Source: an uncultured Pelagibacteraceae bacterium
GTDB lineage: Bacteria > Pseudomonadota > Alphaproteobacteria > Pelagibacterales > Pelagibacteraceae
NCBI GenBank assembly: GCA_902594235.1
Contig: CACJLJ010000002.1
Span: 124,001 to 188,000, forward strand
Direction of reading: 5' to 3'
DNA length: 64,000 nucleotides
Below the pieces are notes generated by a model. It had not been told where the DNA came from and made no database searches. It worked only from the letters and a program-made list of their open reading frames with translations. Below are positions 49,777-58,372 of this stretch, piece after piece. The position numbers were made by a program, and so were the translations under genes. The first letter of the stretch is position 1; every line of letters begins with the position of its first letter.

Positions 49777-51462
49777 TTAATCTACATTGGAAACAAAAAT
49801 TTTGTAGCCAAATTTTTTTTTTAATAATAAATCTTTCTTGAAATGATTGCATGGAGATTTTGAGTAACCACACATTTCTCCATTTTTGGTCACATAATGA
49901 ATAAATTCGTTATTTTTATCAAATACTTTAATATTGTCTTTATTTTGGTCTATCGAAGAATGAATTTCAGGTATTATTGATGAATTATAATTTTCCGTAA
50001 TTCTTACAGTATTTTTTATCAAAATTAAAAAAACTGTTAAAATTAAAAAACTATTTAAAGTTTTAAAAATAAAATTATTCTTAGTTAATTTTATATTTTT
50101 TATGAAAATAAAATAAAACAAAAAAATCATCACTAAATTAATCTGCGATATTCCCAACCGATAAACTGGAAATTTGATAAACCATAAAACAAGAAAAAAT
50201 ATGCTAAATAAAAAAAAGTTTATCAAGTTTTTATCTGGATTATTTTTTTTTAAATTTTTTGTAAAATAAAATAATAAAAAATTTAAAATTAGAAACATTA
50301 ATACAGGAAAAATTTTTTTTAAAATAAATAAGAAATGATTTTGCGACCATGTTTCTAACCAAATAAAATTCTTAACAAAATCAGATTTTTCTATATTTTT
50401 ATCATTGCCTAAATCAGGCCAACCTTTTGACCATGCTTCATTTACCAATATATTTTCATCCAGTGAGTTTGTTTTCCAACTAATATCATTAAAACAAGAG
50501 ATCTTTAGAGGATAAATTATGCATCCACTTGTCAAAAAATTCTTTAATAACCATGCCGTTAAAAACATACAGTAAAAGACAAATGCAGTTGATTTAATTA
50601 ATCTTTTTTTTCTTTTGATAAAAAAGAATAGAAATAAAGAAATTAATGAAACAAAAATGAATGTTGGTTTTATTAAAAAGAGAAATAAACTAATTATTGA
50701 AAGCTCTTTAAAAAAATTATGATCATTTTTATTTTGTAGAAATTTAAATAGACTTACTAAGAAAATAAAATAATAAAGATGAACTTGAGCATCATTACCA
50801 TACTCACTATATCTATTGAATGCATAAAGTGAAATAATTAAAATTAAATAAATTATATATGAGTAAATTAATTTATTTTTAATATTAAAATTATTTTTAA
50901 ACTCGTAATACATTAAAAAAAATGAAAAAATTGCAACAAGAGAAATGGGAATTAATAATCCATTTTCATTGAATATAAAATTATTAGAAAAACTTGATAT
51001 ATATTGAAAAATTGAAATGTGAGAAAATCTAGAATGAATATTTGAAACACCAATTATGATTTCATGCTCATTTAAAATTTTTGAATATGGAAGATGATAA
51101 AGCCAAGCATCAGGTCTGTTGACCGTAGAAAATATAATTAAAATCAAAGCTAAAAAGGATATCAATATAGATTTTTTAAGATAAATTTTTTTATCCTGAT
51201 TAAAAAAACCTGAGTTAATACTTAATAATAAAATTAATATAAAAAATACTGAGTTTACAACATCATCCAAAGCTACAAAAAAATTTAAAAATAAGGAAAC
51301 AAAACCAATTAAGATAAACCCAAATAATCCATCATATTCTATATGTGGTTTATAATTTTTATTGATTAATAGTTTTCTAAAATAAAAACCACCTGAAGTT
51401 ATAAAAATAGTAAAAATTAGTAACTGAATAAAAAGAATTATCAAATTTTCAAAATTAGACAT
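49777..51462 (-). CDS. Polytopic membrane protein, possible GT-C-type glycosyltransferase (LIC_10190-like)
   Basis: The 561-residue protein has many hydrophobic helices and a short soluble C-terminal tail (about 60 residues with two cysteines). After the first helices it has RPDAWLYHLPYSKIL, and later LKNFLTSGCIIYPL. Both patterns recur in the protein encoded at 53068 (DADSLDYHL and LKNFLHYGDPITP), so the two are paralogues. The acidic residue in the first outer loop followed by helices resembles GT-C enzymes that use lipid-linked sugars, and I recall a similar uncharacterised family named LIC_10190. The function is inferred only from the fold pattern and neighbours. Confidence 0.6.
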   Translation of the reverse strand: MSNFENLIILFIQLLIFTIFITSGGFYFRKLLINKNYKPHIEYDGLFGFILIGFVSLFLNFFVALDDVVNSVFFILILLLSINSGFFNQDKKIYLKKSILISFLALILIIFSTVNRPDAWLYHLPYSKILNEHEIIIGVSNIHSRFSHISIFQYISSFSNNFIFNENGLLIPISLVAIFSFFLMYYEFKNNFNIKNKLIYSYIIYLILIISLYAFNRYSEYGNDAQVHLYYFIFLVSLFKFLQNKNDHNFFKELSIISLFLFLIKPTFIFVSLISLFLFFFIKRKKRLIKSTAFVFYCMFLTAWLLKNFLTSGCIIYPLKISCFNDISWKTNSLDENILVNEAWSKGWPDLGNDKNIEKSDFVKNFIWLETWSQNHFLFILKKIFPVLMFLILNFLLFYFTKNLKKNNPDKNLINFFLFSIFFLVLWFIKFPVYRLGISQINLVMIFLFYFIFIKNIKLTKNNFIFKTLNSFLILTVFLILIKNTVRITENYNSSIIPEIHSSIDQNKDNIKVFDKNNEFIHYVTKNGEMCGYSKSPCNHFKKDLLLKKKFGYKIFVSNVD

Positions 51463-51498
51463 ATCAATTATATTTGTTCAAAAATATTACTAAATTTT

Positions 51499-52188
51499 TT
51501 ATTTAAAAAAATTATAATAAAAAATACATCGCAAAGCACTGAAACCATCTTTCCATGTAATTTTTTTTCCATCTAAGTAAGTTCTACCAAAATACTTAAC
51601 ACCAACCTCAAAAATTCTGATATTCATCTTGGCTATTTTTGCAGTTACTTCAGGTTCAAAGCCAAATCTATCCTCTTTCAAATCAATCTTTTTTATTATT
51701 TCAGATTTAAATACTTTGTAACAGACTTCCATATCTGTAAGATTTAAATTTGTAAACATATTCGACAAAAGTGTTAGGATCTTATTTCCTATCATGTGCC
51801 AAAAATATAAAACTCTTTTTTCCTCAGAACCAATAAATCTTGAGCCATAAACGACGTCTGCAAAGCCATTTTTAATTGGTTTAATTAGTTTATCATAATC
51901 ACTTGGATCATATTCTAAATCAGCGTCTTGTATAAGAATAATCTCACCTGTCGCTTTTTTTATTCCCTCTCTAATCGAAAAACCTTTTCCATAATTTTTT
52001 TCATTAAAAATAATTTTATGTACTTTATCTTTTAGATTTTCATTTAATAATTTTCTGGTTTGATCTGTAGAAAAATCATCAATAACTATAATTTCAAAAT
52101 TTTCGATTTTTTGTCCAATTATTTTATCTATAATTTTTTCTATAGTTTTCTCCTCATTATAACATGGTATGATGATACTTATTTTCAT
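51499..52188 (-). CDS. Family 2 glycosyltransferase (DPM1-like)
   Basis: The 229-residue protein is a soluble GT2 with the fold signature ISIIIPCYNEEKTIEKII, IVIDDFSTDQT and the metal/nucleotide-binding QDADLEYDP. A later EVCYKVFKSEI segment and GFEPEVTAKIAK match the branch related to dolichyl/polyprenyl-phosphate mannosyltransferases. There are no clear C-terminal membrane helices. It probably makes a lipid-linked sugar for the neighbouring GT-C-like membrane proteins. Donor and acceptor are unknown. It is nine bases downstream of the second GT2. Confidence 0.88.
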   Translation of the reverse strand: MKISIIIPCYNEEKTIEKIIDKIIGQKIENFEIIVIDDFSTDQTRKLLNENLKDKVHKIIFNEKNYGKGFSIREGIKKATGEIILIQDADLEYDPSDYDKLIKPIKNGFADVVYGSRFIGSEEKRVLYFWHMIGNKILTLLSNMFTNLNLTDMEVCYKVFKSEIIKKIDLKEDRFGFEPEVTAKIAKMNIRIFEVGVKYFGRTYLDGKKITWKDGFSALRCIFYYNFFK

Positions 52189-52196
52189 TTTTATAA

Positions 52197-53066
52197 TTAA
52201 TTTTTTTTATTAATTCTTATAATTTCTCCTATCAATCCAAAAAATATAAAATTAATTCCAGATATAAATAATATTAAAAATGATAGGTCTAAAATATTTT
52301 CTAAAAATAAAAAACTAAAAATTAAAGTGGCGAATGATAATAGAATAAAAAATACACCTATATATCCGAAAAATTTCATTGGGGAAAAAATTAAAAATAT
52401 CTTAAAAATTAGATAAAAAAATTTAAACGGATCAACTATTACGCTTATCTTAGATTTTCCTTCTCTTTTTAAATAATCTGTATCAATATATTCAATTATC
52501 TTATTTCTTGAAATCGTACACAATGTTTGAGTAGAGGATAAGGAAAATTGATCAGGAAAAATTTCAATATCTTTTTCGAAGTCTTTTTTATAAAAAACTC
52601 TTAATCCTGAATTTATATCTTTAATCTTATAATCAAATATTAAAGAAGATAAGCTATTTATCATCTTTCTAAATATAACTTTTAAAAAAAAGTCTTTATA
52701 TTTAAAGTTTCTTTTTCCAACAATTAAATCAAATTTATTATTTTCAAATTCCTTCATTAAATCAATCAATTGATCAATATTATAAGAGTTATCAGCATCA
52801 ATGATTGCAACTATTTCAGAAGAAGTTTTCATTACACCCTTTTTTATTGAAGCCCCATATCCAAGATTTTTTTGATTATCAATCAGATGAAACTTGTTGT
52901 TGTCCCAATTTGTAATGTCTTTGAAATCATAGCTATTTCCATCATTTACAATTATTATTTCAAAATTATCGTTATCACTTATCAATTTTTTTGCTTTTTC
53001 AAAAAAATTTAAGAAAACTTCTTTTTTTTCATAAACTGGTACTACGATACAATATTTATTTGTCAT
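52197..53066 (-). CDS. Family 2 glycosyltransferase with C-terminal membrane helices (GtrB-like)
   Basis: The 289-residue protein begins CIVVPVYEKKEVFLNFF and has IIIVNDGNS and IIDADNSYNIDQLI, the GT2 donor-binding motifs, followed by DINSGLRVFYKKDFE. The last 70 residues form two membrane helices (FFGYIGVFFILLSFATLIF and LILFISGINFIFFGLIG). This layout is that of polyprenyl-phosphate glycosyltransferases such as GtrB/ArnC, which charge undecaprenyl phosphate with a sugar. The gene is one base from the frameshifted membrane protein gene downstream of which it lies. Confidence 0.87.
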   Translation of the reverse strand: MTNKYCIVVPVYEKKEVFLNFFEKAKKLISDNDNFEIIIVNDGNSYDFKDITNWDNNKFHLIDNQKNLGYGASIKKGVMKTSSEIVAIIDADNSYNIDQLIDLMKEFENNKFDLIVGKRNFKYKDFFLKVIFRKMINSLSSLIFDYKIKDINSGLRVFYKKDFEKDIEIFPDQFSLSSTQTLCTISRNKIIEYIDTDYLKREGKSKISVIVDPFKFFYLIFKIFLIFSPMKFFGYIGVFFILLSFATLIFSFLFLENILDLSFLILFISGINFIFFGLIGEIIRINKKN

Positions 53067-53067
53067 G

Positions 53068-54498
53068 TTATAAGCATCTAGTATCTAATAAATAGATATT
53101 AGCAATACTTCTCCTTGTATTTATTGGATTTCGGGTTGCATGATTTAGAGTATTCATGTCTATATCCTTACATTTATAAAAAGGTTTAAATTTTTTTTCG
53201 TAATTTTCTTTTGAAATAACTAATTTTGTAATCTTTTTATCATCTACAATTTTTATTAATTCTGAATATGATTTATTAGCAACACTATAGTAATAAAAAT
53301 TACTTTTTTGATGTGATTTCGATCTTATTGTGGTGTCAAACATTAATATATCATTATAACTTGTTTTGTTGTTTATCCATTCAATTATTTCGTAATTGTG
53401 AGCTTTTTGATGCATACTTTTTTGAAAAGCTTTTTGATTAAATGACGGAAATGATAAAGTTAGTATGGTGTATAGAATCATACCTAAAGTTAAGATTGAA
53501 TATGGGATTATTGGAATTATGATTAATTTTAAAAACCTTTTTTCTTTTATCAAATTAAAATTTTGCAACAAAAATAATATTACTAAAAAATAAAGATCTA
53601 AAAAGTATCTTGAAGGTGATTTTTCTGAGAAAAATAATAAAGTATAAACAATTAAAAGAAAAAAAATCAAAATTTTATCTGTCTTAAATAAAAATAAGAG
53701 ATAACAAAAAATTACGATTGGACTTGCCAGTAATGTAATGTTGCTTAGACTAATTGGAAAAGAATGAAGTATCGGTATAAATAAAAATTCAAAATAATTA
53801 AAAATTTTTTCACTATGTCTTAAATCTTCACCAAAGTTAATTAATTCATTATTTGGTATAGCTTTTAAAAATTCAAAATATGGAGTGATAGGATCTCCGT
53901 AATGGAGAAAATTTTTTAAATAAAAAAAACTTGGAAATATCAAAAAAATAATAACTGAAAAAAATATAAATTTGGCTAATTGTATTTCTTTTTTAAATTT
54001 AAAAATTAATACAAACCATAACGGAATACTGTAAATTAAATAAGTATATTTAAAACCAATTGGAATTATAGTTAAAAATAATAAAACAAGTAATGAATAT
54101 TTTAATGGTTTTTCTTTTAATAAAATAAATGAAAAAACTAACAAATAACAATTACTTAAAATCAATATTTGTTTAGCAGAAAGTAACAAGGTAATGATTA
54201 TTGGAAAGGATAAAACAATTAGATAATTAATTTTTTTATCTTTATTAAATAAATACAAAATTAAAAAAATATTCATTAAAGGTAAAACTTGAAAAATCTG
54301 ACCAAAATTTAATGAATAAAAAAATAGACCATAAAAATTTATCATTTCTCCTAATCCAATTAGCCTGAAATGAAACCATTCATCTTTTCTTATTTCCAAT
54401 TGATTTGATCTTATGATTTCTAAAACACTTCCTAAATGATAATCAAGGGAGTCTGCATCGGTAATTTGTGAAAATGTAAATAATATTAATATAAACAA
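53068..54498 (-). CDS. Polytopic membrane protein, 3' part of a frameshifted GT-C-like gene
   Basis: The 476-residue ORF starts with TTG at 54498, but its reading frame stays open upstream to about 54650. No good start codon lies in that stretch. The N-terminal SQITDADSLDYHLGSVLEI corresponds to a point about 110 residues into the paralogue encoded at 49777, so an N-terminal membrane part is missing. That part is encoded by the 69-residue ORF at 54623-54832 in another frame. Removing one T from a run of eight at 54641-54648 joins the two into one protein of about 587 residues. Motifs shared with the paralogue include D-x-x-x-YHL and LKNFL-x-x-G. Likely an inactive, phase-variable or mis-sequenced glycosyltransferase. 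Confidence 0.65.
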   Translation of the reverse strand: MFILILFTFSQITDADSLDYHLGSVLEIIRSNQLEIRKDEWFHFRLIGLGEMINFYGLFFYSLNFGQIFQVLPLMNIFLILYLFNKDKKINYLIVLSFPIIITLLLSAKQILILSNCYLLVFSFILLKEKPLKYSLLVLLFLTIIPIGFKYTYLIYSIPLWFVLIFKFKKEIQLAKFIFFSVIIFLIFPSFFYLKNFLHYGDPITPYFEFLKAIPNNELINFGEDLRHSEKIFNYFEFLFIPILHSFPISLSNITLLASPIVIFCYLLFLFKTDKILIFFLLIVYTLLFFSEKSPSRYFLDLYFLVILFLLQNFNLIKEKRFLKLIIIPIIPYSILTLGMILYTILTLSFPSFNQKAFQKSMHQKAHNYEIIEWINNKTSYNDILMFDTTIRSKSHQKSNFYYYSVANKSYSELIKIVDDKKITKLVISKENYEKKFKPFYKCKDIDMNTLNHATRNPINTRRSIANIYLLDTRCL

Positions 54499-54622
54499 AA
54501 ATATATAGTCTAACTTTTGAAAAAAAATAAATTTGTTTAATTTAAGTAAATTAAAATTTTTAAGAGAATAAATTATTTGTACTATGGTGATAAAGTAAAT
54601 TAGATATTTAATTAAAAATATT

Positions 54623-54832
54623 TCAATTTTGAATAAAATTAAAAAAAAGTAATATTGAAGAAATAAAAAAATATATAGATATATTAAAAAAAATAAAATT
54701 TAAAGTTGAGTTATTGAATAATTTAAATCTCAAACTTAAAATATAAGTAAATATAAAATTAAGAAATAATACCAACAAACCATTTAAAGAACTAATTACT
54801 GGATTGATTTCAATTAAGTTTGCAAAATTCAT
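54623..54832 (-). pseudogene. 5' part of the same frameshifted GT-C-like gene
   Basis: This 69-residue ORF starts one base after the methyltransferase stop and encodes two to three hydrophobic helices (NGLLVLFLNFIFTYILSL and FIFFNISIYFFISSILLFF). It stops soon after a run of eight T. In the next frame the same DNA continues open (LILFKIEIFLIKYLIYFITIV) straight into the 476-residue ORF at 53068-54498. It is therefore best read as the start of that gene rather than as an independent small protein. The 124 bases between the two ORFs in the track are coding in the continued frame. Confidence 0.65.
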
Positions 54833-54833
54833 T

Positions 54834-55613
54834 TTAAATTTTTCTTAAAATATAGGTATGTCTTAAAAATAATTTTTCTTTAATAAGTTTTGGAGTAACA
54901 TGATTAAGAAATTCATCTAATTTAATTGATAACTTTATGTTAAATGGTAAGAAAATTGTTGTATTATATTTCAAAACCTCAATGTTATTTGCTTCAATCA
55001 AATCATCAATCTGTTTTTTTTTTAGAAAAGTATGGGGTCCTTCACTGTGATTTATATTAAAAATTGCTGCTAAAAAATGAACAATTTCCCAAGAAATATT
55101 TGGACATGTGAGTATTATAATTCCATCTTTTTTTACAATTCTTATTAATTCATTAAAGAACTCTTTGTACTCTGAGATATGCTCAATAGTCTCATAACTA
55201 ATTACAAAATCAAATTGATCATTATCAAACGGTAGAGGAAAAGCGTCTATGAAATAATCTTTAAAAAGTATTTTTTTTTCTTTTAAATTATTTTTGCTTT
55301 TATCTAAAAAACTTTTACTAAAATCAGCTATTGAAAACTCTGCATTTGGAAATTTTTTAGACCAAAAAATTGATCCATTTCCAGTCCTCGTTTGTATATC
55401 CAAACAATTATTAGGATTAAAATTATCTAAATTTATTTCATCAATTAATTTTTTTGAATTTAAAAAACGCATTTGATAAGGATAGATTTTTGAATTTATA
55501 TCATCATACTCTTTTAAATTGTCCCAAAATTTACCCATTTCAGAGAGCGTCCAGTTTTTATTTCTTAGATAGGATATTTCGTCTTTTAATCTTTTAAAAA
55601 AACCACTTATCAT
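54834..55613 (-). CDS. Class I SAM-dependent methyltransferase
   Basis: The 259-residue protein has a Methyltransf_11-type core. CLDIQTRTGNGSIFW is the motif I region, with the usual GxGxG reduced to TRTGNG. FSIADFSKSFLDKSK, PLPFDNDQFDFVISYETIEHI and the post-motif RIVKKDGIIILTCPN follow. The first 60 residues are charged and may bind partner or substrate. It lies between the FrhB-like gene and the frameshifted membrane protein gene, so a sugar or glycolipid methyltransferase is the likely role. The acceptor cannot be predicted. Confidence 0.85.
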   Translation of the reverse strand: MISGFFKRLKDEISYLRNKNWTLSEMGKFWDNLKEYDDINSKIYPYQMRFLNSKKLIDEINLDNFNPNNCLDIQTRTGNGSIFWSKKFPNAEFSIADFSKSFLDKSKNNLKEKKILFKDYFIDAFPLPFDNDQFDFVISYETIEHISEYKEFFNELIRIVKKDGIIILTCPNISWEIVHFLAAIFNINHSEGPHTFLKKKQIDDLIEANNIEVLKYNTTIFLPFNIKLSIKLDEFLNHVTPKLIKEKLFLRHTYILRKI

Positions 55614-55619
55614 TTTAAT

Positions 55620-57002
55620 CTAAATTTTTAAAAATTCCTCTAACCTTTTATTTTTAACTTTTATTATCTTAATTTTATTTAAACCTTTTCTTTTTGTAGG
55701 TTTTGTAACTGATTTCCATACTTGTCTTATTATCTTAAATATTAATCCCAATACATTTGAATTAACAAAAGAAAATATATTTTTAATAATTCTATTTGAG
55801 GCTATCGAAATAATTGCACCGATAACCAACTCTATGAATTTTCTTGTAAATGAAATATTTATAGGCTCTAAATCATACAAAGGAACAGGTCCCTTTTTTT
55901 TTAATTTTTCAATTCTTAAATACGAGCCTACTTTTTTAAATTCTATCATATGCGCATGCATTTTAATTGCATCTTTAAAATTAATCTTTTTAACATTTAA
56001 GGTATCATTAGTTTTTAATTTTAATAAAATTTGATCAAATATTCTTGATCTTGTTATTACTGCAGAATATCCATGTCCTTTTTTTTCTAATTTTGGTGAC
56101 CATGCGTCTCCAATAGAAATATCAGACAACTCTCCAGTAAAATCAGGAGTAATAAGACAATTTTTTGAGATAAAAAAAGGAATTAAATAATTATAGTAAA
56201 ATTTCTTTAAACTTAAAACTTTTTTGTTTCTAGTTATAATTCTTAACATTCCAGGCCATTCACCATATCTCCAATTTAATTGTTTGACATTTTTAATATC
56301 ATTTATCCCATTTCCTTTTAAATAAAATTCTATAGCTCCAGGATACATATTCGTCCCCGCATATAAACTTATTAAAAATTTTATATGACTAAACTTTTTT
56401 GGATATTTTGTTTTAAGGATTCTTAACGACGCAATGTGTTCTGGTAAACCAACAAAAACATATCTTTTATTTGGTTTTAATTCTTTTAATTTATGTAATA
56501 GTGGTGTTGTTTGATATATACTTTGAGATGTATTCAGTATTTTTTCAATAGACTTCGTTACTAAAATATCAAAATTCAATATTTTTTTTTCTTTTTCATC
56601 TAGAATACAAACGTAATCAGCTTTTTTTGATTTTATTAATTCAATTAATAATGATCTTATGATTCCACCTGAGCTAGCATTTTGTCTAACTAAATTTGAA
56701 TTAGAACTTGCTATATATAATGAGTTGTAACCACCAATAATTTTATTTTTTTTTGAAGTAATCAATTTTTTTGATAAATGATTGTAAGGAATTCCCCTAC
56801 CTGGACAGGCGTGAACTATTTTTTTTAAATCAGGAATATCTTTTTTATTTGGTTTACGAACCAGTTTTGGTATTGGACCTTTGCTTGTATTGATCATTCT
56901 AAAGAGATTATTAGATAATCCTTCACACAAACCACAATGAAAACAATTTCCTGGATTAATTACTTCTGTGTATATTTGTTTAATTAAATTTTTTTGTTCC
57001 AC
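55620..57002 (-). CDS. FrhB-type iron-sulfur flavoprotein-like (coenzyme F420 hydrogenase/dehydrogenase beta subunit family)
   Basis: The 460-residue protein has an N-terminal ferredoxin-like cysteine set (NPGNCFHCGLCEG and ACPGRGIP), then a FrhB domain with ASSGGIIRSLLIELIKSKKADYV and FTGELSDISIGDAW. The last 80 residues are basic with a hydrophobic patch. Relatives without F420 occur in polysaccharide clusters, often beside pyruvyltransferases, where their reaction is not well known. No pyruvyltransferase is seen here. The start is a GTG without a clear ribosome site; an in-frame ATG at 57080 is separated from it by one TAA at 57006-57008. Confidence 0.8.
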   Translation of the reverse strand: MEQKNLIKQIYTEVINPGNCFHCGLCEGLSNNLFRMINTSKGPIPKLVRKPNKKDIPDLKKIVHACPGRGIPYNHLSKKLITSKKNKIIGGYNSLYIASSNSNLVRQNASSGGIIRSLLIELIKSKKADYVCILDEKEKKILNFDILVTKSIEKILNTSQSIYQTTPLLHKLKELKPNKRYVFVGLPEHIASLRILKTKYPKKFSHIKFLISLYAGTNMYPGAIEFYLKGNGINDIKNVKQLNWRYGEWPGMLRIITRNKKVLSLKKFYYNYLIPFFISKNCLITPDFTGELSDISIGDAWSPKLEKKGHGYSAVITRSRIFDQILLKLKTNDTLNVKKINFKDAIKMHAHMIEFKKVGSYLRIEKLKKKGPVPLYDLEPINISFTRKFIELVIGAIISIASNRIIKNIFSFVNSNVLGLIFKIIRQVWKSVTKPTKRKGLNKIKIIKVKNKRLEEFLKI

Positions 57003-57066
57003 AAATTAGTTTTTAATTTTTTTTAAAGTATCTTCAAGAAAAAATAAATAATTAGAAAATCTAATA

Positions 57067-57930
57067 TCATTTTTGCTCATTTTGAAAATTTAAGATTGAA
57101 AATATAAAACTAACAACTACTGGCAATAAATACCTTAAATTAAAGAGAATAAGAATTAAAAAAATATTCGCCTCTATATTTAAATCTGTAAAAAGAAAAA
57201 ATATAATATAATCCCTTACTCCGAATCCCCCTATAGAAATTGGAATTAAACCAGCTAAAATAGAAATTCCAAAAATAAAAACTGTCTGATAAATACTTAA
57301 ATCAATATTAAGAACATTTATTATCAAAAAAATTTGAAAAAACTGTAAAGACCAAATCAATATATCAAATAATAAAAAATTAAATATTTTTGAGTTTAAA
57401 TAATTTTCTTTTTGAATAAATTTTCTAACCAGATAAAAATTAAATATCATAACTAAAATAAATACTAAACATGTACTCAATTTACTCAAATGAGTTATTT
57501 TACTAATGTCGGTATCCATTATCAAAAAACTTAAAAAAACTAATGTGAGCAAAACAAATAATGAAATTAATTTTTCTATAATATTAATTCTAAAAAACTT
57601 GTTAAAAGTTATATCCAAATCTAAATACTTGTGTCTAAAAAAGTCACCAGATTTTGCAGGCAAAAATAAATTGTAAGTGTAGGCAATTATTGTGGCTTGA
57701 AATGCCTGATTAAATTTTATCTTTTTTAAATTATTTACTAGGTATATTAATTTAAGTACAAGAAAATAAAAGATTGGTATAAAAATGAATAAAATTAAAA
57801 TCAATAGATTAATTTGGTCTTTTAATACTTTTAACTCAGAAAAATTTACATAAATTTCTTTACTAAGATTATTAATTAAAAAAATTGAGACTATTATTGA
57901 AATTACATATTTTATATTTTTAAATAACAT
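57067..57930 (-). CDS. Lysylphosphatidylglycerol synthase TM-region-like / flippase-like membrane protein (UPF0104 type)
   Basis: The 287-residue protein has about seven hydrophobic helices. It carries the family landmarks YNLFLPAKSGDFFRHKYL near residue 90 and GLIPISIGGFGVRDYIIFFL near residue 230. The family includes the membrane half of MprF and the flippase-like AglD/YbhN proteins, which are thought to act on lipid-linked substrates. There is no C-terminal lysyltransferase domain. It is the most upstream gene of the island transcript and may supply or flip a lipid carrier for the glycan genes. Confidence 0.82.
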   Translation of the reverse strand: MLFKNIKYVISIIVSIFLINNLSKEIYVNFSELKVLKDQINLLILILFIFIPIFYFLVLKLIYLVNNLKKIKFNQAFQATIIAYTYNLFLPAKSGDFFRHKYLDLDITFNKFFRINIIEKLISLFVLLTLVFLSFLIMDTDISKITHLSKLSTCLVFILVMIFNFYLVRKFIQKENYLNSKIFNFLLFDILIWSLQFFQIFLIINVLNIDLSIYQTVFIFGISILAGLIPISIGGFGVRDYIIFFLFTDLNIEANIFLILILFNLRYLLPVVVSFIFSILNFQNEQK

Positions 57931-57967
57931 TTAAAGTACCAATCATACTAGTTATTTAACCTATTAA

Positions 57968-58372
57968 CTATTTATTTGTTAAAGCTTTTTTAAGAAAATT
58001 ATATTCTAATTTACAATCCTTATATCCTCTTTTCACAACATTAATATATCTTTCAGTGGGATATCTAAATTGAGTTTTGTTTACCATTGTATATGTCATT
58101 ACTTTTTTTCCGTAATAATAAAAATAATATTTTTCATATAAAACTGGATAATCTTCATAAATATCTAATTTTCTTTCATCGCTTTTAGATATTTCAAATA
58201 ATCCACCTGGGACTATTGAATTTTTTTTTGGTTCGATATCTGCAGCTCTATATTTGCTCCTAAATGTTAATTTAAAATTTCTTAATTTTATTTTTTTAAT
58301 AAAAATACTGTCTTTACATCTTCTTTTCATTTGAAAATGATGAAGATTACTACCATAGGCAAAGTAAAGCAT
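57968..58372 (-). CDS. Gamma-glutamylcyclotransferase-like (GGCT/AIG2) protein
   Basis: The 134-residue protein begins MLYFAYGSNLHHFQMKRRC, the GGCT signature that binds the gamma-glutamyl group. It continues with NFKLTFRSK and VPGGLFEISKSDERKLDIYEDYP, where the conserved glutamate and the LDxYED pattern are seen. Family members cyclise gamma-glutamyl amino acids to 5-oxoproline. Its ATG overlaps the cinA-like stop by one base. Whether it acts on glutathione degradation products is inference. Confidence 0.87.
   Translation of the reverse strand: MLYFAYGSNLHHFQMKRRCKDSIFIKKIKLRNFKLTFRSKYRAADIEPKKNSIVPGGLFEISKSDERKLDIYEDYPVLYEKYYFYYYGKKVMTYTMVNKTQFRYPTERYINVVKRGYKDCKLEYNFLKKALTNK

Noticed and set aside
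44714-57930. Search for integrase, transposase, toxin-antitoxin or restriction genes in the accessory region
   Set aside because: No ORF in the region shows motifs of these families. The mobile-element idea rests on the tRNA repeat alone.
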